Counted from the first letter of the stretch, positions 16,484 through 26,900 are shown. The stretch is 40,521 nt of DNA from JBBIII01 sp037446575 (GCA_037446575.1 JBBIII010000015.1:1-40521), one strand, 5' to 3'. A program made the numbers and translations. Notes: generated from the sequence alone by a model not told the origin.

Positions 16484-19369
16484 TTATTTGATTAGAATAA
16501 ATTTTTTAACAGATGAATAATTACCGGCAATCAATCTATAAAAATACACTCCGCCAGCAAGATGTGAAGCATTATAATTTATCTGGTAAACACCGGCTGG
16601 TTTTATCTCATTAACCAACGTTGCCACTTCTCTGCCAAGCACATCATACACTTTTAATTGAACATTATTTGTTGTTGACAGTTGAAAACTGATAACAGTC
16701 GTTGGGTTAAATGGATTGGGATAATTTTGGCTAAGCGAGTTTTCAATCGGAATATTTGCTTGAGAATTCTCAGAAGAAAGAGGTATATCATCTCTTCCTG
16801 GCGAACCATGAATATCGAGCGATGCGCGCCAAGCGGTAGGATCGTTTTGGTTACCGATAGGATTGATCTCTGTAGGAACGAGAGAATACCCGCCGCCATC
16901 GGGAGTAGTGGGCCAAGGCGCTGTATCATAGTATCTTATAGTAAAGATTGTTTCACCATTTACAGCGCATAAGGTTACGCGTTCGCCGCTGTTATCAAGC
17001 TGACCTGCATATACATCAAAAGGATAAAATCCATATCGCCTATTGAATTCATCTCGATTAGAAGCAAGTACTATAAAACCTCCCGCTTCAAGAATTGTCC
17101 CGAATGGAAAAGTATAAGTAATGCCATTTATAAAATTAGCTTGCGAAAGATTAATCGGATTTGTGCTTGTATTTTTTAATTCCAAAAACTCATAAGCTTT
17201 ATGATCTGCAAATTCAGTTCCAAACGGATGATAATGAATTTCTGTTACTTTGAGGTTTTGCGTGCCGCCGGGAGTGCATAAAATTATTTCATGTAAAGCG
17301 CTCCAGAATGTTCCGATAAGAATTCGGGCTTTAATAAGAGATGTTGAATTAATAACAACATCAACAGCGCTACCTCCATCTATAGCTGAAGCGCTTATGC
17401 TTCCTCCAATTGCCCGTGGATCAGTTCCGTCTAATGTGTAGTATATTTTACCGCTTCCTGATGGTCTCTGGATACGCAATACAAAGCCGGCGTTAACATC
17501 GAGTACATCTGTAAAGATAGTATCATTCATGCTTTTAAAAATCGGCGGATTGACAGTAGGGTATAAATTTTCATCTCTTAACTGATTAATTACAATATTA
17601 GTGCGCAGTGGAAAATAATTTTTTACAATATCATTTATTGCCGGCAGCCAGTCGTTGTCTTTTGTTGCCGCAGGATTAAGGTAAGTATTTCCCCATCGAG
17701 CGGATTCTCCGATAATAGCCATATCAATTTCTTTTGCGCGAGATTGAAAAAGCTCGATAGCTTTTTTAGGCGTCATACATCCATTATTGAATAGATGTTT
17801 ATAAGCTCGGTCTGCAAAACGCAAACGATATTCTGTATTAAAAGAAAGTTTATAGTGGAGCCACTGCGGGTGAAATTTTGAAAAACTCGCAACATCCATT
17901 ATGCCAAACCTGCCAATATTCACCCTGTTTTCGTAAAGACCAACTCCAGGTCCTTCGCCCGCTGTAGTTCTTAATGTGTGCTCTGCGTCATGGATAAAGA
18001 ATTTGAAACCATCTTTTCTATTTCTATTATAAATGCAATAGATATTATTTGGCTCTTTATCGCCTCTAAATTTACTTGACGGACAATCAAAATTCCCTGC
18101 ATAGAAAATTATTAGCATGTAGTCAATTAAGTTATCTATATCAACCAAATTTTTAAAATTTAGATTTCGTGTTCCATCTGGATTTAACCCTTGCACTTTG
18201 AAATATGCGTCGTTAGTCTGAAATCCTATAGTGCAGTAATCCCACAATTCCCTGTAAGCGTCGGTATTGCCGTCTGTTGCTTCTATTGAATAATAATCTC
18301 CAACCTTAATTACGTCATAGTCGTCAGAATTTCCGCCAAAATAGCTTTCTGCATACCGAGCTTCGGAGCGTTCTTGCGTTTGGAACAATCCCCAATAGAC
18401 TCCATTGATGTAAAGATGGTAAAACCGGCTTCGCGTATAAGGGCGTTTCATTTCTCTCTGAAGATCGCGAGAGAATACTTCACTAATCATAGTGTTGTAT
18501 CGTCCGAGATGACCTGGATAACTCCATGCATAATTCTGCCCTGTACGTAAATCTACCTTATCGAATTTAGCAACGCCTTCATTTTCAAATAAAGGATATT
18601 CCAATTTAGCTTTACCATACTCGCTTCTAAAGAACAACCTAAAAGCATGCTTAGGATTATCTCCGTGTCTGCTCCAACCGCCGCGTATGCGAATGCCTGC
18701 GTTAATTTGGAATCCTTCAATGCCATCTCGCCGTAAAAGTTCAACAGATGTTGGTCGTTCCCAATCTCTGCCATCTTGCATAGCATTCATATAAATTCCG
18801 CTATCCAATGCGAACAGATGTTTCAAATCCGTCGCAATCGAAATCGAAGGAATAGCAAGCAACGCACTATCAATCAAATTTCTATATCGCGAATCATTTA
18901 AAATATTTGGGTCCATTCCGTAATCAATTGCTTGCGGATTAGGATTTGTAGTCGGATTGGGCCACCCTGTACCTGGTCTGACGTTTTCTGGAGATAATGT
19001 TTTGACTCTTTGGACAAATAAATATGTATGCGAAACGCTTATGCCTACAGAATCGACCCTTTTAATACATGCGCGTAAAATTACAGCCGGCGCAGTTGGT
19101 CTACCCCCTGTTGAGCTTTCCGGGTCTATTCTTACGGTAACTGGCGCCAATCGTCTGATAGCTGTTTTTGATGTGCGTGGATCTGAGCCGTCTAAACTGT
19201 AATAAATTGAATCGCCGCTTGCTAATCCGCTTACTACAACGTCAAAACTGGATTGGTAAAATCCGCGCTTTGCAGAAAATACCGGTTCGAATGCTATAAC
19301 TGTGTTGGGAGTTATTAAAACAATCCAGCAAATGGAATATCTTAAATATTTCGAGATAAGATTCTTCAT
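16484..19369 (-). CDS. Secreted CotH-kinase family protein with chitobiase-like, lamin-tail and T9SS domains
   Basis: From the ATG at 19369 the protein has 961 residues and a signal peptide (MKNLISKYLRY, hydrophobic core WIVLITP, AFEP). The frame is open further upstream to a TTG at 19453, but that adds a second hydrophobic stretch and is unlikely. Domains in order are: chitobiase/hexosaminidase C-terminal-like (YYSLDGSDPRTS, about 45-75); a CotH kinase core (about 173-556; IRIRGGWSRHG, HLYINGVYWGLFQTQER, FIHDAEHTLR); a second chitobiase-like domain (YYTLDGTDPRA, about 606-690); a lamin-tail domain (about 705-843; VTEIHYHPFG, YEFLELKN, DNSGERVTL); and a T9SS type A sorting domain (NYPNPFNPTTVISFQL, GVYFYRLIAG). 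CotH proteins are atypical extracellular protein kinases; HDAEH probably holds the metal-binding acid. It heads a four-gene unit and ends 3 nt before the DUF6057 gene. The target is unknown. Confidence 0.9.
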   Translation of the reverse strand: MKNLISKYLRYSICWIVLITPNTVIAFEPVFSAKRGFYQSSFDVVVSGLASGDSIYYSLDGSDPRTSKTAIRRLAPVTVRIDPESSTGGRPTAPAVILRACIKRVDSVGISVSHTYLFVQRVKTLSPENVRPGTGWPNPTTNPNPQAIDYGMDPNILNDSRYRNLIDSALLAIPSISIATDLKHLFALDSGIYMNAMQDGRDWERPTSVELLRRDGIEGFQINAGIRIRGGWSRHGDNPKHAFRLFFRSEYGKAKLEYPLFENEGVAKFDKVDLRTGQNYAWSYPGHLGRYNTMISEVFSRDLQREMKRPYTRSRFYHLYINGVYWGLFQTQERSEARYAESYFGGNSDDYDVIKVGDYYSIEATDGNTDAYRELWDYCTIGFQTNDAYFKVQGLNPDGTRNLNFKNLVDIDNLIDYMLIIFYAGNFDCPSSKFRGDKEPNNIYCIYNRNRKDGFKFFIHDAEHTLRTTAGEGPGVGLYENRVNIGRFGIMDVASFSKFHPQWLHYKLSFNTEYRLRFADRAYKHLFNNGCMTPKKAIELFQSRAKEIDMAIIGESARWGNTYLNPAATKDNDWLPAINDIVKNYFPLRTNIVINQLRDENLYPTVNPPIFKSMNDTIFTDVLDVNAGFVLRIQRPSGSGKIYYTLDGTDPRAIGGSISASAIDGGSAVDVVINSTSLIKARILIGTFWSALHEIILCTPGGTQNLKVTEIHYHPFGTEFADHKAYEFLELKNTSTNPINLSQANFINGITYTFPFGTILEAGGFIVLASNRDEFNRRYGFYPFDVYAGQLDNSGERVTLCAVNGETIFTIRYYDTAPWPTTPDGGGYSLVPTEINPIGNQNDPTAWRASLDIHGSPGRDDIPLSSENSQANIPIENSLSQNYPNPFNPTTVISFQLSTTNNVQLKVYDVLGREVATLVNEIKPAGVYQINYNASHLAGGVYFYRLIAGNYSSVKKFILIK

Positions 19370-19536
19370 TATAAAATTCCTAAAGTTACTTATTAAAAAT
19401 AACACTTTAACAGATAAAAAAAAACACAGATAAAAGATATTTAAAAATAGCAATTACACGGATTTACAGTGGAGTTACAATTTCCATTTATACGAAGATG
19501 CAATAAAAATTTTATCAATTTATGAATAACCATCAT

Positions 19537-20511
19537 TTAATTCTTCTTCTCCAATTCATTCCAGATCAGAGCGGCGGCGCCTAATATTGCGGCGCTACTT
19601 TCCGGCAATTTAGATGGCAATAGTTTTACTTTATTACGGAAGATATTGAGAAGAAATTGTTCCAAATATTTTTTTGTAGGTACGAAAATAAAATCGCCAG
19701 CCGCCGCCAAGCCACCGAATAAAATAATCGCTTCGGGACTTGTATGAGCGATAGAATCAGAAAGTTTCATACCAAGATAACGTCCCGTAATATCAAATGC
19801 TTCGAGGGCAAGTTTATCGCCGTTCTGTGCGGCGATAAAGATTTGTTTAGAAGTAAGATTATCAGCTTTAATATTGCGAAGTTCGCTTGTCGTATTTGTA
19901 TTTTGCAATAGTTCTTCGACTGTTCGGCATATTCCTGTGGCTGAGGCATAAGTCTCCAAACAACCGCGCCTTCCACAGCCGCATAAGCGACCGTTTGGTT
20001 CAACAATAGTATGTCCGATCTCACCCGCAAAACCGTCGTGTCCATAAATCAATTGCCCGTTTGCCACAATGCCGCTGCCGAGTCCGGTGCCAAGTGTAAT
20101 GAGAATAAAATCTTTCATTCCTTTTGCGGCGCCGAATTGCATCTCGCCTATTGTTGCGGCATTTGCATCATTTGTTAATACTATCGGAACCGTGTGCCAT
20201 TTTTTAAGTTCTGCAACTACATCAACAAAACCCCAGCTTAAATTTGGCGGTTGCTCAATTGTTCCTTTGTAATAATTTGCATTAGGCGCTCCTAAGCCGA
20301 TTCCGACAAGTCTGTAACTTACTTTTAACGAATCGAATAATTCGTTTGCTTTATTGTGTAATCGTGTAAAAAATTTTTCTGCAGGTAAATGCGCTTGAGT
20401 CTCAATCACTGCATCGGTCAGTATTTTCCCCTCTCTATTCACAAATCCGAGTTTTGTATTTGTGCCGCCTATATCTACGCCAAGAACTATTTCGTTAGAA
20501 TTCATCATCAT
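19537..20511 (-). CDS. ROK-family sugar kinase (glucokinase-like)
   Basis: The 324-residue cytoplasmic protein has the ROK phosphate-binding motif DIGGTNTK (13-20), catalytic Asp115 in LTNDANAA, the adenosine-site GTGLGSGIV, and the ROK zinc site formed by His167 (GEIGH) and Cys177, Cys179 and Cys184 in CGCGRRGC. There is no N-terminal helix-turn-helix, so it is a kinase rather than a ROK repressor. It should phosphorylate glucose or a related hexose with ATP; the exact sugar cannot be read from the sequence. Three ATG codons run in tandem at the start; AAGGA (20512-20516) directly abuts the first, so the third ATG (20505), 6 nt away, has the best spacing. Gaps of 167 and 267 nt on either side suggest a separate transcription unit. 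Confidence 0.93.
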   Translation of the reverse strand: MMMNSNEIVLGVDIGGTNTKLGFVNREGKILTDAVIETQAHLPAEKFFTRLHNKANELFDSLKVSYRLVGIGLGAPNANYYKGTIEQPPNLSWGFVDVVAELKKWHTVPIVLTNDANAATIGEMQFGAAKGMKDFILITLGTGLGSGIVANGQLIYGHDGFAGEIGHTIVEPNGRLCGCGRRGCLETYASATGICRTVEELLQNTNTTSELRNIKADNLTSKQIFIAAQNGDKLALEAFDITGRYLGMKLSDSIAHTSPEAIILFGGLAAAGDFIFVPTKKYLEQFLLNIFRNKVKLLPSKLPESSAAILGAAALIWNELEKKN

Positions 20512-20516
20512 TCCTT
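20512..20516 (-). promoter_or_regulatory. Ribosome-binding site AAGGA deciding the ROK kinase start
   Basis: AAGGA touches the first of three consecutive ATG codons. Standard spacing is reached only at the third (20505), which therefore is the likeliest initiation codon. Confidence 0.55.
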
Positions 20517-20626
20517 ATAATCGAATTTATTTTACTCACACTGAATATTGGAAGCCATTATCTAAGATGCAATATGTTAACATGATTTTATTATTGGCGA
20601 GACTTGTATCTACCTCTAAGCACACG

Positions 20627-20664
20627 TTCCGAAGGTGATGAGACAACCTGAAAGACCTTCGGAA
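20627..20664. repeat. Intergenic hairpin, 10-bp perfect stem
   Basis: TTCCGAAGGT (20627-20636) pairs exactly with ACCTTCGGAA (20655-20664) around an 18-nt loop. The right arm is itself part of a near-palindrome, GACCTTC-G-GAAGGTC (20654-20668). It lies between the ROK kinase and the end of the barrel operon, so it could serve as a transcription-ending structure for the long operon, but no U-tract is attached. It looks like a dispersed intergenic palindrome. Confidence 0.55.
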
Positions 20665-20673
20665 GGTCAAGAG

Positions 20674-20780
20674 AAGTGTCAGATATCTATACTTTGCGTG
20701 CCTCTGTGTCTTCGCGGTTTATATCTTAGAAGATGTCAGACACTTTCAATTAAAATAACATAGGGAAGTGTCAGACATCT
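20674..20780. repeat. Three copies of a 15-bp imperfect palindrome in both orientations
   Basis: AAGTGTCAGATATCT (20674-20688) and AAGTGTCAGACATCT (20766-20780) are direct copies differing at one base. AGATGTCAGACACTT (20731-20745) is an inverted copy with one central mismatch. All share the TGTCAGACA core or a close variant. The inverted pair 20731-20745/20766-20780 can fold into a stem with a 20-nt loop, and the last copy overlaps the stop codon of the barrel gene. Between copies 1 and 2 lies a GC-richer stretch (20695-20718) of a type that often recurs between genes in such genomes; I could not verify that here. Confidence 0.6.
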
Positions 20781-23700
20781 ATTTGCCGAAAAGTTCTTCG
20801 CCAAATTTGAAGCTGAATTTCACAAACGGTCCGGAAGACCACATGTTATTATCAACTAAATCGCGGTCTTTGTAACCTTTGAAGTTGTAGCCGACCATCA
20901 GCTTGAGATTTGTCATTACGACATAACCGACATCAACACTATAGCCGTGGAGAATGTCGTTGGCTTCGGATTGAATTAACGCACGATACTCGGCGCCGAC
21001 ATCGAATTTATCTGTAATATCATAAGTTCCGCGCAACAGGTAGAAGCTTGTGTGCGTAGTAACAGAAAATTGATCGGAGCTTTCCGATGCAACTTTGTAT
21101 GCTAATTTTACGCCAAGCTCGAAGCGGCGAACCGGTTCGATATAAGTATGAATTGAACCGATAATCGCGCTATAATCTATAAACGGAGCAAGGTAGTGAT
21201 TATTATCTCCCTTCATCTCGAACTTACCAATGGCGTTAATATTGTTTGACTCTGTTGGACGATAAGCCACGCCAAGAATTAAATGCGATAAATCTCTGAA
21301 ACTACTTGTTGCAATGGATTTTTCTTTAGCTAAATTATATTTCACAATAAAGCTGAAGTCGCGCTGGAAGCGATAATCACCGGCAAAATAGAAATTAGTT
21401 TTCTTATTTGTATTATTCTCGCCGAACTCAATCTTGGTTGCGGCTTTAACCGGATCTTTCGGCAAATATTCTAATCCGGCTGAATAAGCAACGTGGTCAT
21501 CTGTCGGTGTTTGATCAACGCGTTGCGACAAATCTTTTGCTTTTTCATATCCCAGACTCATAGTCAAATCATAGGGGAATTTTACGGAATTGCGAATTCC
21601 TATACTAATCATATTTCTACGTCCAGCAATTGAATTTCCAATTTCATATTTACTATAAACCTGCGTTCCTTCGGTAACCATCGAATTTACACCAAGGGTT
21701 GACATGTTACCGCCACCTTCGTAGAAACGTTCTTCTGCAGAAATCGAAGTACTCTGCATTAAGCGATACTCACCTATTATTGCTGTTGCGTTCGGTTTTG
21801 TTATATCGTCATAAGGACCAAAATTTCTTTCGTGCTGTGCAGTAAGTTTCAATTTTTCGGCGGCTACATAGGATGCACCGGCAACACCGAGTGTTGAATG
21901 ACGAACCGGCGCGCCAGCAGTATCAATTGAATATCTTAAATCTTCAACGCGTAGGTTGCCTATTAATCTGTCAGAGAAGCGGTGCTCAACTCCGCCTGTG
22001 AATGAAGCAAGTTTCGATTGACCGCGCTCTAAATTTTGCATTGATTCGTAATACTCAGATGTAATCTTTGATTTAGATGAAAGCGCATAACTGCCATTCA
22101 CGCCATAGCGAGCAGAACCACGATCTTTGCGTCCACCTGATTCGCGAATATTATAGAAGCCCTCTTCCATCTTTCTATAATAACTGCGTAAAGAGAGATT
22201 AGGCAGAGGTGAGCCGATTACTTCGAGCTTGTAAGCATTGCCTGAACTCTTTTCATTAGGTGTTGAGGCAAAATCAGAAGAACGGGCAATTTCACCGCTG
22301 ACATTGAACTTGCCACCGAGCTGGTATTTTGTATTCGCACCAAAGAGATTGTAATTCTTTGGCGATTGCTCTTCAGTAATTCCTGTAACACCTACCATCA
22401 AATCTTCTGTGATAGCATGTTCAACACTTACGCCTGCAATGTATGTAGTTGCTTTATCAGTTATTGCTTCGTATGTAACCGCAATCCATACAGGATTTCC
22501 ATCGCCGTCGAAAGCCGGAACCGGCTGTTTGAAGAATATTGTCCCCTGATCATAATCAATTTCAAAATCGGAGAAGCGGAATTTTGCTTCTGAACGAATA
22601 ATAATTTCCGGATGACGCTTATCGCGAGTTTCAATATGCAATCTTTCAGAACCCGGAGTAATATGCGATGAGCTAAGATGATAATAACCGGATAAACCTT
22701 CACCGCGAATTTCATCATGCTTCACCTGACGATCTGTAAGCGTTCCGAATCCTTTAATCTTCCATTTTGAATCCTGATGCGATACTTTAATTCCATTTAA
22801 AGCGCGATCGTATCTTGTAAATTCCTGACTATTTATTTCGCTTGTGTAATCACCGATAATAGCATAAGATTGATTTTTTTCAATTTTTGCAAATAACGGA
22901 CTTTGAGTCTGCACATCGTAATAGAGCAAGCTGTTATCGCCGTACATAGAATATAGATAATCGGGATCGAGATCTCTGAAGAGCCGTGCACGATTTCTTC
23001 GATCTGAATCGTAAGAAGCCGTAAGCAAATAATCATCGCCAATTGTTCCACGAGCATAAGCGGCAAGTCGGCCATCTGTTGTTAATCCATCTGGGAAAGA
23101 ATTTTTATCCGCAAGTCGTGTTAAATCGCCGCTTGCTTTCATCGAAGCTAACGAGCCATCTGCAAGTCCTACGAGTGTGAATGGTTCGAGTGGAGTCAAC
23201 ATTCTGATTTCGACAGAAGATTTTACTTGCTCTGCCTGTGCGGTGATAATTGCGATGCCAGCGTTCTTTCCGGCTATGTACTCAAATTCACCGATACTAT
23301 TCACAAGACGAATTTGCGTGCCGAATGTATTCGGATCAAGATCTCTTGCAGTAATACTGCCGCTATCTGCACTAAGAGTTACGATGTAATCTTTCAAGGC
23401 GTAACCCCAGTAATCTAAAACCTGAATTTTTCCTTTCAAAGAACCGTTAGCGCGAACTTCTCCATCGCTCATCTCTATTTTAACAGCCGCCGGTTCGCCG
23501 AGAACATGAATTTTTATCGAATCCGATCCGATTGGAGAACCATCCGGATTTACCAGACGAGCTTCAAGAACCACCTCGCCGTTTGGAACCTGAACGTTCA
23601 CAAAATCAATAACGCCATCGGTACGAATTGCACCGCGCTTTGCCTGTACTCCATTGACCCAAAGTTCTGCATCGAAACCTACCCAGCCCTTTGCAACAAC

Positions 23701-23922
23701 CGCCTGACTGCGCAGACTGCTTATTGTTCCATCTTCCGGATAAGTAATCTTTATCAACTGTCCGAAAGCTGAAGTAGAAAGCACGAACAGCAAACTTATA
23801 ACTATGCCAAGTTTTTTGAAAGCAGTTATAAGATTCCCGCTTAATATCTGCGGGAATGACAGAATCTTGCTACTGTTTTCGAAAAATTCTAATGGGTAAT
23901 ATGTTTGTTCTTTAACTTTCAA
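20779..23922 (-). CDS. Ig-like domain plus beta-barrel outer-membrane protein, last gene of the DUF11 operon
   Basis: The 1047-residue product has a hydrophobic signal segment at about 37-54 (KKLGIVISLLFVLSTSAFG). Two beta-sandwich regions follow: about 57-130 (ITYPEDGTISSLRSQAVV, a bacterial Ig-like fold) and about 145-240 (VKIEMSDGEVRANGSLKGK, an invasin-type Ig domain). From about 250 to the end, repeated amphipathic strands with alternating aromatic and small residues indicate a large barrel (YLYSMYGDNSLLYYDVQ, YAIIGDYTSEI). The YGD-[NS]-S and GDY motifs recall barrels attached to DUF11 proteins in other phyla. The only start is TTG at 23922, overlapping the stop of the preceding gene as TTGA, which implies coupled translation. 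The first 36 residues before the signal segment include an intergenic palindrome translated in frame. It probably anchors or exports the DUF11 proteins; that role is inferred. Confidence 0.8.
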   Translation of the reverse strand: MKVKEQTYYPLEFFENSSKILSFPQILSGNLITAFKKLGIVISLLFVLSTSAFGQLIKITYPEDGTISSLRSQAVVAKGWVGFDAELWVNGVQAKRGAIRTDGVIDFVNVQVPNGEVVLEARLVNPDGSPIGSDSIKIHVLGEPAAVKIEMSDGEVRANGSLKGKIQVLDYWGYALKDYIVTLSADSGSITARDLDPNTFGTQIRLVNSIGEFEYIAGKNAGIAIITAQAEQVKSSVEIRMLTPLEPFTLVGLADGSLASMKASGDLTRLADKNSFPDGLTTDGRLAAYARGTIGDDYLLTASYDSDRRNRARLFRDLDPDYLYSMYGDNSLLYYDVQTQSPLFAKIEKNQSYAIIGDYTSEINSQEFTRYDRALNGIKVSHQDSKWKIKGFGTLTDRQVKHDEIRGEGLSGYYHLSSSHITPGSERLHIETRDKRHPEIIIRSEAKFRFSDFEIDYDQGTIFFKQPVPAFDGDGNPVWIAVTYEAITDKATTYIAGVSVEHAITEDLMVGVTGITEEQSPKNYNLFGANTKYQLGGKFNVSGEIARSSDFASTPNEKSSGNAYKLEVIGSPLPNLSLRSYYRKMEEGFYNIRESGGRKDRGSARYGVNGSYALSSKSKITSEYYESMQNLERGQSKLASFTGGVEHRFSDRLIGNLRVEDLRYSIDTAGAPVRHSTLGVAGASYVAAEKLKLTAQHERNFGPYDDITKPNATAIIGEYRLMQSTSISAEERFYEGGGNMSTLGVNSMVTEGTQVYSKYEIGNSIAGRRNMISIGIRNSVKFPYDLTMSLGYEKAKDLSQRVDQTPTDDHVAYSAGLEYLPKDPVKAATKIEFGENNTNKKTNFYFAGDYRFQRDFSFIVKYNLAKEKSIATSSFRDLSHLILGVAYRPTESNNINAIGKFEMKGDNNHYLAPFIDYSAIIGSIHTYIEPVRRFELGVKLAYKVASESSDQFSVTTHTSFYLLRGTYDITDKFDVGAEYRALIQSEANDILHGYSVDVGYVVMTNLKLMVGYNFKGYKDRDLVDNNMWSSGPFVKFSFKFGEELFGK
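23833..23857. repeat. GCGGGAAT palindrome inside the barrel gene's N-terminal coding region
   Basis: ATTCCCGC (23833-23840) and GCGGGAAT (23850-23857) form an 8-bp stem with a 9-nt loop, preceded on the minus strand by TGTC. This resembles the common dispersed element of the form GTCATTCCCGC...GCGGGAATC seen between genes of many bacteria (from memory, not checked). Here it is translated in frame as part of the pre-signal segment SFPQILSGNLI. Confidence 0.65.
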
Positions 23923-26900
23923 TTTCGATAATTCTTATCAACAACTTCAATCTTTATCGGCTTAATCTTTTCAATTAAAACTTCGCCGCTCTTTTCGCGT
24001 CTTACTATATAAAATTGATGTTCGATTATTTCGCCAACTTTAGCTTCATCAGTAATTTCTACTCTAAAGCACAATGAAGATTGTGGTTCTTTAACCGAAC
24101 ATTTCGCAATAATAATTTTACCGTGTGTTAATGATTCTATTCCGGAAATAGATTTTGGTGAATCTTCAATCAATCGTAATCCGTTTGGCAAAGAATCGAC
24201 AACAGTTACTTCTACTGTCTTAGGCGATATCGGGCGTTTCAATTTTAGATGAACCATAAACTGATCGCCAACACGACCTGTTTTAGTTGTATCAAATTTA
24301 TCTTCCTCGATACGCGAAACAAATCTTTGTATTTCTGTATTTGATGTATCGGCAAATCCTTCTTGAATTACACTTTGAGTAAATGATTTTGTGAAAATTC
24401 GCATTTCGACTCGGCGGTTCTGTTGTCTTCCTTCAGAAGACTTATTTGTAGCGATAGGACGATATTCACCATACCCTATCCAGCGTAGACGAGTAGGTGA
24501 GATTCCAAAATCTGTAACCAGTTTCATAGCAACTTTTTTAGCGCGGGCAGTTGAAAGCTCACGATTGGACGGAAATTCTTTAGTGCGTATCGGACTGGAA
24601 TCGGTATGTCCTTCAATAAGCACTGTTGCGGTTGTATCTTTCTTAAGAACTTCCACTACACTACTTAAAGCGGATGCAGCCGCAGAGCGCAAACTTGCTT
24701 TCGCAACATCAAATAAAACACCCGATAAAATGTAATTGACAGCTTTTCCACGAACTGCAACCGCTGCTTCATTGGTCGTCTGCAATAATGAATCGCTCGT
24801 AATTACCGTATCGCTAAATTGATAATTAAAACCTGTTGTAAAGGAATTAAGCGTAATTTGTTTTTCAGTCGGTTTATTGATGGTTGCCCGATATGTAATC
24901 GAACTGTTACAATTATTTCCTATGCTATCAATTGTCCAGTGAAGTTTATTTCCTTCAACACGCGGGCTGATTGCGATACTATCATTTAACAGAGCACTCC
25001 CTTCATCAAAGATTAGACGTTCATCGAGCACATCGGTGAATTCAAGTTTCTTTATCAATTGATCTCCGTTGTAGCAAATTGGAATCTTAAACTCAATTGT
25101 GCTTGCTGTGCGTTGTGGCATTTCGATAAACTCGCCAAAGTAGAACTCTACACGTCGGTTTTGAGCTTTACCTTCTTTTGATTTATTTGTAGCAATAGGT
25201 TTAAATTCGCCATAACCAAGTGTTTTAATTCTGGTTGTATCAATTCCTTCTTTATCAGCCAAGTATTTTTTAACTGCAAAGGCGCGGGCATTTGATAGAA
25301 CCGTATTATTCGGAAATTCTTTTGTTTTAATCGGACTCGAATCTGTATGTCCGACTATTGTTCCTGTTATATCAGGATAATCATAAAGAATCTGAGCAAG
25401 CTGTTTCAATGTCGGGAATGCTTCTTGACGCAGTGTAGCTTTACCTACATCGAAATTGAGACCCGATAATTTCATCGGAATCATCTTTTCATCTTCGATG
25501 AATACGACATTGCGCGGCTGTGCAATTCTTTGAATTACAATATTTCCCACCTTCGCAATTGATTGACTTATATCAAACGTATCTGGAGTAATTTTAGATA
25601 GATAGAAATCAGCGCGTGCAATGCCGGCTGGTGTGAGATTAACAAATCGTGATGTAGGATCTCCTGCAAAATCATTATATCCGGTAATCAGCTCAGCGTT
25701 TTTTGGAAGAGTATGCTTACGTACCTTAATAACATGCTTACCCGGCAACACATCGGGCAATGAGAACTTGCCATCATCGCCGGTTACGATGCGTGTGCCG
25801 TCTTCCATAATTAATTCGATATCTTTTACGCCTTCTTCGAATTCATCTTGATAAGCATTGCGATTATTATCGTAGAATATTTTTCCGATGATAACGCCAT
25901 GATCTGTGAAAATTCCCTTGCGAACTTCTATTCGTTCTGAAACTAAAATCGAACGAATCCACACTCCGCTTGGCGTTTGTCCATATGCACGTGCGCTGTT
26001 AACGCCATTGCCTTCAGCAGAACCTGCGCCGGCAACAAGACGATAAACAAATTCAATTGACGCGCCTGGATAAAGCGTATCCGCAATTGTCCATACAATT
26101 TCTTTTCCGATTTGAGGATCGCTGATTTTTCTGCTTCCAATAAATGTAGAACCGGCAACGTATTTGAATCCGAGCGGAATATAATCCGATACTCTGATGT
26201 TCTTTAACCACATCGAGGGTGAGTTGTTAGTAACCTTAATCTTATAAGTCGCAACATCGCCGATGTGAACAATCTTGAGCATCGCCTGCTTTGTTATCTT
26301 CAATTCAGGATTTATTACTAAAGTTGTGCAACTTGTATTCATCCTTGTAGTTTTATCGGATGTCATATACACGGAGTTTGTAAGCGAGCTGGACTGCGTT
26401 GACAATGTATCTGAGAACCTCACTCTAATCCAGAGCGAATCACTTCCACCGACTGAATCTATTCTTCCTACTTGCCAGACAACTTTACCAGAAGAATAAT
26501 TATGACTTGCACCGCTCCTTGCGCCTGCTGAAACAAAAATCATGCTTGCATCGAGCGAATCGGTTACAACTGTTGAGTCAATTGAAATATTTCCATTGTT
26601 TCTTACAATAATTGTGTATGTGATTGTATCCTGTGCATATACAGGAGACGGACCGGTTTTTGTAAATGTGATATTCGGATTCAACACTATCGGTATGTTT
26701 GCGTTGATTATATATTTGCCTTTTGTCATTTCGGCGATATTGACCTCGCCTTTTATATAAGGATCTGAGGTGGCAACTTGATACTTTCCGGGTTTTACAT
26801 TTCGGAAAATATAAGTTCCTGTAGAATCAGTTATGGATGTGTTTACAGTTGTTTTGGAAATATTGCCGGAGGAAGATTTCGGCAATGAACCTGAAAAACC

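Noticed and set aside
19370..19453. Upstream TTG start for the CotH gene
   Set aside because: It would add 28 residues with a second hydrophobic stretch before a normal signal peptide beginning at ATG 19369.
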